Shown here: piece by piece, positions 1 to 11,067 of the stretch
Numbering within the stretch: position 1 is the first letter of the stretch
Layout of the letters: each line of letters opens with the position of its first letter
NCBI GenBank assembly: GCA_027943245.1
Contig: JANDJZ010000176.1
Coordinates: forward strand, 1-64,000
Origin: Acanthamoeba sp. SK_2022b
Lineage: Eukaryota > Discosea > Longamoebia > Acanthamoebidae
Direction: 5' to 3'
Length of the DNA: 64,000 nucleotides
Position numbers and translations under genes: made by a program
Notes under the pieces: generated by a model
The model's database searches: none
What the model was told of the DNA's origin: nothing
Seen by the model: only the letters and a program-made list of their open reading frames with translations

Positions 1-99
1 GAAGAGGTGTGGGAACCGGTGAGCGGTGCTTTCGTTGAGGCACTGACAGGCGTCCTGCACGATCCAATCGCCCACGTCTATCTTGCATAGCAGCTTCGG
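1..99 (-). CDS. Possible exon of an unknown gene cut by the window edge
   Basis: On the minus strand the first 99 bases are open for 33 codons, with mostly G or C in third positions as in neighbouring genes. The stretch is preceded by a plausible acceptor (GAGGACAG, at 100-107). No family is recognised. The plus strand is also open from base 1 to a stop at 88-90, but with poorer third-position GC. Which strand is coding cannot be settled from so short a piece. Confidence 0.25.
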
Positions 100-335
100 C
101 TGTCCTCGCAACACAGAAACGAATCATTTTATGACAAATAAAAGTACTTTTTTAGCTTATTTATTTAGCGTACTTATTTAATAAAATAAAAAACGTCGTA
201 CCTTTTTTGCCGGTGCGGCCGGGCCACCTTCCAAGTCCACCGTGGTGTGCTCCCTCTTCATCACAAACGTTACAACGAGCAGTTTAGTGCAAGAGAGGAG
301 CTTAGAAATGAAAACTAAGTGCAAGAGCAACAAAA
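100..335. other. AT-rich spacer left of the first 5S gene
   Basis: This stretch contains an A/T-rich block around 120-205 and no convincing coding frame. It may be intron or flanking DNA of the edge gene plus the 3' flank of the first 5S gene. Its last bases (gagcaacaaaa) form the T-rich pol III terminator when read on the minus strand. Confidence 0.3.
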
Positions 336-453
336 GGATACGGCACGGTGGATTCCCGGGTGGTCGCCCACCCCAGTACTAACACCGCCTGGCGCAGCTT
401 AACTTCGCTGTTCGGATGGGAAGCGGTGCTTTCTGCGCAGTATGGCCGTATCC
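336..453 (-). rRNA. 5S ribosomal RNA, copy 1
   Basis: This is a 118-nt 5S rRNA read on the minus strand. Its 5' end GGATACGGCCATACTGCGCA pairs with the 3' end TGCCGTATCC to form the terminal helix. The canonical loop segment CCCATCCGAACAGCG and the internal pol III promoter region (AGTACTGGGGTGGGCGACC) are intact. The gene is followed directly by a run of four T on its own strand, a pol III terminator. It is identical to copies 2 and 3, so it is probably functional. It lies outside any rDNA repeat, which fits dispersed 5S genes. Confidence 0.95.
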
Positions 454-1424
454 AATATCGCTGAGATCGCCTATCCAACCGCACTGTCCATCGCCTGCAC
501 AGGCAGTATCCAGCAGCATTGTGCATGTCTCTGCTGTTTGTGCAGTTTTGCCTCCACCAATGCCAGTCTACTCTGCCCCTCAGCCCTCCCATTGCTTGAT
601 ATTTGGTGGGGCTATGGGTTTTACATGAGCAACAGACCAGAGATGCAGGTGATCAGTGATTTATCTGCTTACCCCAGCATGGAATCATGTGTGCTGCACA
701 AAGGCAAACAAAATGTTCATGCACTTTCGCCAGTTGAGCTGTGTATGTGTGTTCACCCAGGTGATGAATTGGAGGTAAAACCAATAGTAATCATTAAAAA
801 AAGTTGACATTCTAACTAGTCCTATTGGTGCAAAACTGTAAAATGTTGTTCATCTGATCTTCAACAAAACACTTTTGTGGCCCTTCTTACTGCATGTTTT
901 TGTGGTGCAGAACAATCTTCTTAAGAAAATCAATTCCAGCACATGGTGGCCTTATGTGGTGTGCTATTTAGAGCAAACACCACAGCCACCCTGCCTGGAG
1001 AGAACCCCACATTACTAAGGAGGTGAACGTGTCTGTCACCCTGTCAATCATGTTTAGCAAGTGAAAGCTAGGGCCCAAATGCTTGGAGCCAACAGTCACC
1101 TCCACCTGAAAACAGTCAATTAGAAGGACAAGGATGTCCAGTGTGTATCTGCAGCAGAGCTTGGCCAGGAGTGGGCAATGTTGACCCTTACCCAGCATCT
1201 CAGCAAGGAGTACCCCAACAGAAGGCTTTGAAGAGGCTGCCAAATGATTGTCAGCTCATTGAAGATTTCCTACTCTGGTGTGTGGAACAACCTATCATGC
1301 AACACCACAAGGTCAAGGTCTTCAACTAGGCATGCACAGACTGGACCAACTTAGGCAACTTGATCAGTAGGTCCTCCTGTACAACAGCCTCTTCATGACT
1401 ATCACCACAACATTGTTGAAAGTT

Positions 1425-1524
1425 GTACACTACCAATATAGGAAACAGAAGGTTCACAGCAGTTCCTAAATGATTCCTATTCTCTTAGGCTGTGAACCTT
1501 CTGTTTCCTATATTGGTAGTGTAC
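1425..1524. repeat. Perfect 36-bp inverted repeat with 28-nt loop
   Basis: The left arm (1425-1460) and right arm (1489-1524) are exact reverse complements over 36 bases, with 28 bases between (1461-1488). Transcription from either strand would give a roughly 100-nt hairpin with a fully paired stem. The surrounding sequence is decayed and CpG-poor, so perfect arms imply recent formation, conversion or selection. No coding frame crosses it. It could be a small foldback element or a hairpin RNA precursor. Confidence 0.85.
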
Positions 1525-1699
1525 TTGTCAGTGGTGGGGTTCTGATAGTGAGATTTGGTTTTTTCCCATTCTTTCTCTTGTTCTGATTATCTCCTGCATG
1601 TTCAGTTCATTCATTTTATTGGGTAGGAGTGTCATCTGGCAATGATATAGGTGGGCAGGGCTGGCTGAAAGCATGTCCCATTTAGTGATTCCTAGCTCA

Positions 1700-2300
1700 C
1701 AGAGCTTTCTGATTTTAGTGTTCTATTGTTGCACCCTACATGTATCTGCTTTGGGTCTGTGCTTTTGATCACTGGAGTCTTGTTCTTTGCATTGCTGTTC
1801 TCCACCTTCCCAGGGTGCTGTTGGGGTGATTGTGTTCACCATGTTTGCTAGGATTGTGTCTCTAGCGAGAGTGTTTGAGCTGAGTAGGGTGGTGGTGTTA
1901 TGTCCAAGAATTGTGCTCTCCATATCAGGTTTTTAAGTCCCTCTTGTTTATGAATATTGGTTTGTTGTTGTACCTCTTTGGTAGTCCTAGTTTGTATTTG
2001 AGTGTGTTGGCCATTGCTCTATTAATTTTTCTGGAGTATATCCTTGTTTTAAAGGGGTTATAAGCATGGAGTAAGTTTGGATAGCTTTAGTTGTGGCGTT
2101 TAGCACTTCCACAATCAGGTCTGCAGGGAGTTTCTTCTTTTTCAGGATGTTGAGACATGTTGTGGCAGGGAATTGGTCCAGTGCAGTGGTGGTGTGTGGC
2201 AATGGCCTGTACAAAGTGTTTATTCACTCTGTGTTATGTGAGCTTTTTGAGGAGAGCATTGTGTGATACACTGTCATAAGCTTTAACTAATGCACAATGC
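1700..2300 (-). mobile_element. Decayed non-LTR-type reverse transcriptase remnant
   Basis: On the minus strand near 2290-2230 a frame reads ALVKAYDSVSHNALLKKL before a stop. This resembles the kAYDsV motif of non-LTR (LINE) reverse transcriptases. Further lysine-rich frames continue to about 1700 but are broken by stops and frame changes. The YADD catalytic motif was not found, so the family assignment rests on one motif. The orientation matches the two flanking 5S genes. Confidence 0.35.
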
Positions 2301-2349
2301 TTTGCACAAGGACAGTGCAAGAGCTAAAAGGATACAGAGAGCAACAAAA

Positions 2350-2467
2350 GGATACGGCACGGTGGATTCCCGGGTGGTCGCCCACCCCAGTACTAACACC
2401 GCCTGGCGCAGCTTAACTTCGCTGTTCGGATGGGAAGCGGTGCTTTCTGCGCAGTATGGCCGTATCC
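2350..2467 (-). rRNA. 5S ribosomal RNA, copy 2
   Basis: This 118-nt sequence is identical to copy 1 and in the same orientation. All conserved loops and the internal control region are intact. Read on the minus strand it is followed by a TTTT terminator and then, about 20 bases on, by a second GTATCCTTTTAG, an extra copy of the 5S 3' end plus terminator. Immediately upstream it carries AGCTGTT, shared with copy 3. Confidence 0.95.
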
Positions 2468-2733
2468 AACAGCTCTCATCACTACCCTCAGCACCAAGCC
2501 AATATCACTCGAAACCGGCGCGTACAAGGCCAACTACCTTGAAGGCCGCTGGCAATGTTCAGAGGTGATCAACTGTTGGCGCACAACAATAACTGTGACC
2601 TTCTATTACATACCAAGGACAGGTCATGAAAGCTAGGGACTGGGTCAAGTTGTGGAAAGTAAGAGCCTAGGTGCTGCAGTTCGTTTGCAGTACAGAGAAC
2701 GAAAGAGAAAAAGCAACAAGAAAACAAAAAAGC
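2468..2733 (+). other. Intergenic promoter region of the flavin oxidoreductase gene
   Basis: CpG content returns to the genomic norm right after the 5S gene. No conserved frame is seen. The stretch should carry both the upstream region of 5S copy 2 and the promoter and 5' leader of the next gene. Confidence 0.4.
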
Positions 2734-4754
<2,021 letters not shown>

Positions 4755-4942
4755 GGAACAAACACGCACATCCCGGACAATGCGACATTCCAGGCGTATA
4801 CAGTCAGTTCTTCGAACCAGCCGGCGGAGTTCTTTTCTTTTCTTTCGTTTTTTTGGGCCTAAGGAAAGCTGGAGAGACCTTGCTTACCTTTGGCACAACA
4901 GATCCTTGCTACTCCAATCTTATTTGTTTGATTGAAATCGGG

Positions 4943-6008
4943 ATGTTTTGGCGACGAGGGCCCACCACGGAACAAAAGGCGGAGGCAGTCAAGGCAAAGA
5001 GGGAGAGCAACGATGAGGTGTTCAACCACTTCATGCTGTGTCGAGCGCTGTCCCTGCAGAGCCAAGAATGCTACCAAGAGCACGGCAACGACTCTGCTGA
5101 GTGCCGACGGGGCATGGAGGAGGAGAACCTATGCTGGGGGTACCCTTCATCTCCTACTCGCTTACTCCGTCTCTCTCTTTGTGTTGTGCTGCTTGCTCAC
5201 CGCTCCGTCGATCCTGCGTAGCAAGCTGCTCTGCCCACAGGCGATGGAGACCTTCCTGGTGTGCATGAAGTCTGGCAGCGGTTTGTCCGAGTGCATGGGT
5301 GAGGCTCACGCCCTCGGCCAGTGCATGCGAGACGCTCAGGACACGGCCAAGCATCGGTATGCCCCTCCTCCGCGCGCCCACACCAGACACGCTGCTGGCT
5401 TTCAGTCCCTGAGTGCTCACACGGGATCCGCTACGCGATGGAACACCTCAACAGGCAGCAGAACGTGGATCCTGTGGACAAGAAAATGGATGAGGCGTGC
5501 CGCGAGGATCGCCGCGCCCTCAGCGCTTGCCTGGAGGAGGGCGGTGGCTTTGACGCGGATGGCAAATGTGTGCCCCTTCAGCGAAAACACGCCCTCTGTG
5601 TCGCCTCCTTCAAGTGTCCACCAGTGAGCTCCCCTCTCCCCTTCTACAACGCTGCCCGTCGCCACTCCGTTGCCTGTCCGTCTTTAGCTGACGCGCCAGG
5701 CCACTCCTCTCCCCCCCCCCGAAACAAACCACCGACAGGTCAAGGACAAGCTGCTCGTGTGCTTGCGGAAGAGCGGAATGTCGCCCTACAACGAGGCTTA
5801 CCTGGCCCGTCTGAAGGAGGTGAAGGACTACCGGGAGCGCGAGAAGGACGCCGAGCTCAAGGCGTGCCTGGGCGACGAGGTCGAGGTCGAGTCGTGCCTC
5901 ACGGACGTGGCGATGAAGCAGTGGGAGAACTACGGCATCCCCACCGAGGAGTATCGGCAGGTGAGCCAACGCGAGAAGGCCCGCCTCAAGGAGGAAGGCA
6001 TCGAGTAA
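4943..6008 (+). CDS. Protein with four tandem twin-CX9C (CHCH) units
   Basis: Four exons (4943-5139, 5222-5356, 5455-5623, 5739-6008) splice in frame into 256 codons. The product has eight CX9C motifs arranged as four pairs. Examples are CRALSLQSQEC with CRRGMEEENLC, CPQAMETFLVC with CMGEAHALGQC, CREDRRALSAC with CVPLQRKHALC, and CPPVKDKLLVC with CLGDEVEVESC. Twin-CX9C proteins normally fold as disulphide-locked helical hairpins in the mitochondrial intermembrane space after oxidation by Mia40; import and location here are inferred from that. Most such proteins are near 100 aa with one unit, and complex I subunit NDUFA8 has two. Two unit pairs are created only by splicing, which supports the exon model. 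No presequence is obvious, as expected for Mia40 substrates. Confidence 0.8.
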
Positions 6009-6230
6009 ACGCTTATCTGCTCCCTCACTCCTGAGCCACCCTTCTACCCCCAAACCTCCGCTCCCTCACATTCTCGATGACCACTTCATTATCCGGCTGG
6101 GGCACGGTGGAGGTGAAGACCCAGAGGAAAGATGATGGCGCAGTTGCTGCCCATCACCAGCAGCAAAATGAGCAAAAGGGCACGCGGCAAGTAGACTCAG
6201 CACACACAATTCAAGCAGAGAGCAACAAAA

Positions 6231-6348
6231 GGATACGGCACGGTGGATTCCCGGGTGGTCGCCCACCCCAGTACTAACACCGCCTGGCGCAGCTTAACTT
6301 CGCTGTTCGGATGGGAAGCGGTGCTTTCTGCGCAGTATGGCCGTATCC
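6231..6348 (-). rRNA. 5S ribosomal RNA, copy 3
   Basis: This is an intact 118-nt 5S gene identical to copies 1 and 2, followed on the minus strand by TTTTGTTGCTCTC (terminator). AGCTGTT lies just upstream of +1. It sits between the multi-CX9C gene and the SOD gene, so its upstream region abuts the SOD promoter with no CpG-depleted island nearby. Confidence 0.95.
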
Positions 6349-6509
6349 AACAGCTGTACGCATCTTCTCTGCTGTCCCTTCTTGCTCCGCGCAGGTCGGA
6401 CAAATTCTCGGCGGCGTGCACGTGACGTGTGCTGTGTCAGCGAGTAGCACGCCAGTGCTCCTGTGCCGAGGCCAGTACTGCCAATAACTGCCACATCAAG
6501 AACACCACC
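6349..6509 (+). promoter_or_regulatory. Short shared region between 5S copy 3 and SOD
   Basis: Only 161 bases separate the 5S start (minus strand) from the SOD start codon (plus strand). The RNA polymerase III gene and the polymerase II gene are divergent, so this piece must hold the SOD promoter. No TATA-like box stands out. Confidence 0.4.
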
Positions 6510-7565
6510 ATGAGGAGAACCGCTGCCACCCGCGCTGTCCAGACCGCTTCCTTTACTCGCACCACGGTACCTCATCGCCGAATTGTGCGGTGAGCCAGCG
6601 CGCTGCAATCTGTAAAGCAGATTAATGCGGCAGTTTGGAGTGGGATCCCAAGACATAGCCAGAGCGCCTACTGATTTTGATCGATGAATTGAACTGCAGG
6701 GTGCGCGTTCGCTTTTCACTTTGAACGACCCGCCCTACCTCAAGACTGGCCTCACGCCCGCCATCTCGGCCAATACCCTTAACTTTCACTTCAATGGCCA
6801 CCACAAGGCCTACCTCAACAAGACCAACGACCTCATCAAGGGTACCCGCCTCTCTCATCTGGGGGGCGCTCTCGCCGTGTTATGCTCACCTCGCTGCTGG
6901 ACGTATGGTGCAGGCACTCCTTTGGAGAACAAGAGCCTCGAGGACGTGATTCTGGTGGCCAAGACCACCAACAACGCTGCCCTGTTCAACAACTCGGCCC
7001 AGCTGTGGAACCACTCGTTCTACTGGGACTGCATGGCCCCGGTTGGCCAGACCGGCGAGATCTCGCCCGAGCTCGAGAAGCTCATCCAGGAGTCCTTTGG
7101 CAGCGTTGCCGACTTCAAGAAGAAGGTCAGTAGCAAGAACTTGAACTGCCGGCCTCCGCGGAGCGTGGTGTGATGCGATGTAGTGGTCGATGCTGACGCC
7201 TCTCGAGTGCAGTTCACCGACAGCGCCGTGGCCAACTTTGGCAGCGGCTGGACGTGGCTGGTGAACATCAACGGCAAGCTGGAGATCCAGAACACCTCCA
7301 ACGCCGAGTCCCCCATCACCCTGCGCGTGAAGCCCCTCCTCACCCTCGACGTCTGGGAGCACGCCTACTACCTCGACCACCAGAACCGCCGCCCGGTACG
7401 CTACGTCGCTGCTGCTGCCGCCGCTTGTCGTTCGCCGTGGGTGAGAGAGAGGCCATCGCAGCTCTGACAACTGCGGCTTGCTGTTTGAACTTCTCGCAGG
7501 AGTACATCAACAAGTGGTGGGACGTCGTCAACTGGAACTTCGTCAACAAGCAGCTGAAGCAGTAA
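6510..7565 (+). CDS. SOD: Iron superoxide dismutase, probably mitochondrial
   Basis: This enzyme converts superoxide to hydrogen peroxide and oxygen. Five exons are seen; exon 1 (6510-6566) encodes MRRTAATRAVQTASFTRTT, an Arg/Ser/Thr-rich mitochondrial-type presequence. The mature part shows the Fe/Mn-SOD ligands: His in FHFNGHHKAY, His in NHSFYWDCM, and Asp and His in DVWEHAYYLD. Gln in SAQLWNHSFYW and the FYWDCM context favour the Fe type over Mn. The C-terminus ends VNKQLKQ. Introns are short GT-AG. The gene converges with the FAM204A-like gene. Confidence 0.93.
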
Positions 7566-7716
7566 GCGGAGGCGCTATCACCGCGCCCGCGCGGCGCCCC
7601 TTCTTCGCTTCCGCCACGCCCGTATGGCCTTTTTGTGTGCGTGCCGCTTCATGTAGAAGAGACGCGGCCTTGGCCTTTGTTTGCCCCAAGGAGAGTCACT
7701 TTGCTCAACGTCTGGA

Positions 7717-8495
7717 CTACATGTTGTCCTTCCGCTCCCAGCTTCGCTTGTGATCGAACCTGGCCCAAGGGACGACGAGCGATGATGAGCTGAGTAGAAC
7801 GGTGAGGCAACACGGGTGTATGGGGGGTGTACCTCCAGCGTAGCGGTTCCTTTTTGCCCTTCCTCTTCCTGGCGGCGTCATCTTCCTGCTGGCGCTGGCT
7901 GAGGCCGACCGCGTAGGCCTGTCGCTCTCGCGCCCGCTGTAGCCTGGCCTGCGCCTCGAGTGCGCTCTTCTCGTCGCTGAGCCTCGCCGCCTCGGCCAGG
8001 TCACCGGCCTGCAGCGCCGCCTCCAGCCTCGCCCTGAACCGCTTCTGCAGAGGTTTGGTCAACTACTCGTCGAGGGGAGTGTGGGAGCTCAAGGTGGCGG
8101 CGAGGTGGGGGAGAGGGAGAGAATGAGGAGGTGTACCTCAGCCAGCTCTACAGCACGAAGCTCGGACTCGTGAAGGCACCGGTCGGCCGCGGCGAGGAAG
8201 GGCTGCAAGGCCTCCCACTCCGCGTCTGTCTGCTTGTCCTCTTGCTTCGGTGCTGCGGCTTTGGTTTTCTCTGCGTGAGTCGTGGCGCCATCCGCTTCCG
8301 CTTCTTGTCTGGCCCTCTTCGCCCTGCGCTCTGCTGGGATCTTGGGTAGTTCGTCCGCTATGGGTCACCGCGGTAAGATATCGCGCTAGCATGCCTCCCC
8401 GCCCGCGGCCATTTACCTTGCCTTTCGGCAGCACGCCGCTTTGCCCGCACAGCCTCCAATCGCTCTTGCCTCGCCTTCAGCTTCGCCTCATCCAT
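7717..8495 (-). CDS. FAM204A-like charged coiled-coil protein
   Basis: Four exons are inferred on the minus strand. The start is MDEAKLKARQERLEAV at 8495. An acidic/basic middle follows (DAEWEALQPFLAAADRC), then a helical segment RFRARLEAALQAGDLAEAAR and a basic run RKRKGKKEPLRW. Splicing out 55-60 bases gives the ending RFDHKRSWERKDNM. This closing motif and the preceding GDLAEA helix resemble the C-terminus of vertebrate FAM204A, whose role is unknown. That match is from memory. The tail would probably be nuclear, judging from the basic run. The gene converges on the SOD gene with about 150 bp between stops. Confidence 0.6.
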
Positions 8496-8678
8496 CTCGC
8501 CACCGGTTTTCTTTTCTTTTATTTTTATTATTCCTGGGCTGGCGACAGGTTTTCGCCTATGTCGGCAATTGATTTATTGTAGACGCAAGAATTTTTTGGT
8601 TGTTCGTATTTATCCTGGAGCGGCCGATTTCGTCCTTTCTCTCTTTTTCTTCTCCTCTCGTATCGTCTATCCCGAACC

Positions 8679-9648
8679 ATGGGTCGTGTCATCAGGGGCC
8701 AAAGGAAGGGTAAGGGAAGCGTCTTCAAGGTACCTCTTCATCCCCCGCTTATCGGCTTCGTTGCGCCCAGATTCTCTCCTCATCTATCCGAATTCATTGC
8801 CGCGCTGGCTAAGAATGATTATTGATGCCTTGCATTTTCGTAGTCGCACACCTTCCACAGGAAGGGCGCCGCCCAGCACCGTAAGCTCGACTTTGCCGAG
8901 CGCAAGGGCTACATCAAGGGTGTGGTGAAGGATATCATCCACGACCCTGGCAGGGGTGCCCCCCTCGCCAAGGTTCAGTTCAAGAACCCCTACAAGTACG
9001 GCATTGACAAGGAGCTCTTCGTCGCCGCTGAGGGCATGCACACCGGTCAGTTCGTGTACTGCGGAAAGAAGGGTACTTAGAAGCTTCCCCAACGCATCCG
9101 CCCGCTATCTTCTGAATTACTTGCTAATTTTGATTTTGCTTTTCTCGCGTACAGCCCAGCTCGCTGTCGGTAACGTCCTTCCCGTTGGCTCGATGCCCGA
9201 GGGTACCATCGTCTGCAACGTCGAGGCTCGCCCCGGTGACCGTGGCTCGCTCGCCCGTACCTCTGGCAACTACGCCACGCTCGTCTCCCACAACCCCGAC
9301 GAGGGCATCTCCAGGATCAAGCTGCCTTCGGGTGCCAAGAAGGCCATCTCCTCCGACTCCCGCGCCATGGTGGGCATCGTCGCCGGTGGTGGAAGGATCG
9401 ACAAGCCCATGCTTAAGGCTGGTCGTGCTTACTACAAGTACAAGGCCAAGAGGAACTGCTGGCCTCGCGTGCGTGGTGTGGCCATGAACCCTGTGGACCA
9501 CCCGCACGGTGGTGGTAACCACCAGCACATCGGTCACGCCTCGACCGTCAGGAGGGACGCCCCCTCTGGTCAGAAGGTCGGTCTCATTGCCGCCCGCCGT
9601 ACCGGTCGTATCTCTGGCTCCAAGAAGGTTACCTTCAACGAGGAGTAA
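8679..9648 (+). CDS. RPL8: 60S ribosomal protein L8 (uL2)
   Basis: This is a core protein of the large ribosomal subunit near the peptidyl transferase centre. Three exons (8679-8729, 8844-9072, 9155-9648) give 257 aa, the usual eukaryotic L8 length. It starts [20 protein letters not shown] and contains the family signature [18 protein letters not shown], with the His that is hydroxylated in other eukaryotes. The first intron falls after Lys17. AATAAA at 9686-9691, about 40 bases past the stop, is a likely poly(A) signal. Codon use is strongly biased to C-ending codons, as expected of a highly expressed gene. Confidence 0.98.
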
Positions 9649-10022
9649 ATCCCTCTTTGCTGTTCTCCTTGCCCTCGTTCCTGCCAATAAAACCCCTAAA
9701 GTACAAACAATCCATTTGCTCCCCCCCCCAATCTGTTTCGTGGCTGCATCTTTGAAGACTTCTTTTTGCCTACCTTGGGTGCTGCGTTGTCTCGCAAAGT
9801 GTCTCGTAAGCACACAACAACAGGACAGACGATGGCCTTTGGAGGTATGTATTGAATCGAGGGACAGCAAAGGATGCACTAGTGTACACAAACGACCGGA
9901 GCGGGAAGCCTCTCGACGCTCGTGAGCGTGTGTGGGGAGAGGCAAAATAAATAACAAAATAAATAAATAGAGGCGCGAAGGGCCGCGCTGTGACGTGCTT
10001 GATGTCGTCGTGGGCTCGCTCA
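9649..10022. other. Convergent intergenic region RPL8 / RFX
   Basis: The 3' ends of RPL8 (plus) and the RFX gene (minus) face each other here. The AATAAA at 9686-9691 serves RPL8. A run of AAATAAATAAATAAA-like sequence at 9944-9970, read as TTTATTTATTT on the minus strand, lies next to the RFX stop. No gene is seen. Confidence 0.5.
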
Positions 10023-10400
10023 TCAGTTGAGGGGCGGCGAAGAGGACGATGAAGAGGAAGAGGCCGATGCGGTGGTGGCGGAAGACGAGGCCGACGACGT
10101 GGGCAGCGAGGACGAGGTGGTGGAGCTGAACGAAGAGGCGGCAGAGGTATCTCCGCCGCAGCTCAGCGAGAAGGGCGAGCCCGACGTCGACGAGGCGGGC
10201 GACGACTGAGGCGAGGGGGGCTCCTCCACGATGGGCGGCAACGGGCCGGGCTTGTCCTCCGAGATGGGGAGGGAGAAGGACTGGTAGCTCGTATGGGCCG
10301 TGCTGAGGTTGAGGAACAGCTGCGGCCACGCCACGCTTCCACGGTCCATGCTGCCCAGCCTATCAAAACTGCACAACGCCGTTAGCTTCGACGTGGAACA

Positions 10401-10470
<70 letters not shown>

Positions 10471-11035
10471 CACTTGTGTGTGATGGAGAGGAGGGCGAGC
10501 GAGACATACCTTGCTCGCGAGAACTCGGGGAATGAGCTGAAGGAGCCGAACGAGGCCTTGTGCAGGAACGAGGCAGAGGGCAGCGGGACGTCCCTGTCCC
10601 GGTCGCGCTCCATCGAGAAGGACATCTGCACGTGCACACCATTAGCCCTCTATATGAGAGAGACCGAGAGAGAGAGAGAGAAGGGGGAGGGTGTCGGCGG
10701 TGGCGCGTGCCTTGGGGAAGGCGTAGCCGCCGGCGGTCTGGATGAAGCCATTGGCGCCGGTGAAGGAGTCGCGGCCGAACCCGCTGAAGCTGCCCATGCC
10801 CAGCGAGAAGGACGACAGGGAGGACGACGGCAGGGAGGGCTTGGGCGACGCGATGCTGTCCGAGCGCAGGGCGTCCAGCAGGTCCAGCGGCGGCAGCGAG
10901 GGCGTCCGCGACAGCGTTGTCGCGGGTGAGGCCGACGACGACGACGAGGAGGAGGGGGCGGAGAGGGACGGCGACGGAGCGGACGACGTCGACGACGAGG
11001 GAAGCGGTGGCGACGATGGAGTGACCGACGACGAA

Positions 11036-11067
<32 letters not shown>

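Larger units (their letters stand above)
454..2349. other. CpG-depleted island 1 between two 5S genes
   Basis: There is no intact gene in these 1.9 kb. From about 500 onward only a handful of CG dinucleotides occur, while TG and CA are abundant. The neighbouring genes and both flanking 5S copies are CpG-rich. Short frames on both strands are interrupted by stops. The block contains a reverse-transcriptase-like remnant near 1700-2300 and a perfect inverted repeat at 1425-1524. The pattern is that of an old transposon insertion decaying by deamination of methylated CpG. Confidence 0.7.

Noticed and set aside
1..90. Plus-strand frame ending in HVYLA and a stop
   Set aside because: Possible, but third-position GC is lower than for the minus-strand reading; not enough sequence to choose firmly.
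6077..6277. Short plus-strand frame starting MTTSLSGWGTVEV
   Set aside because: It runs into the 5S gene and has no family features.
9124..10329. Long minus-strand open frame of 401 codons
   Set aside because: Antisense of ribosomal protein L8 and its 3' region. High GC3 on one strand creates long open antisense frames.
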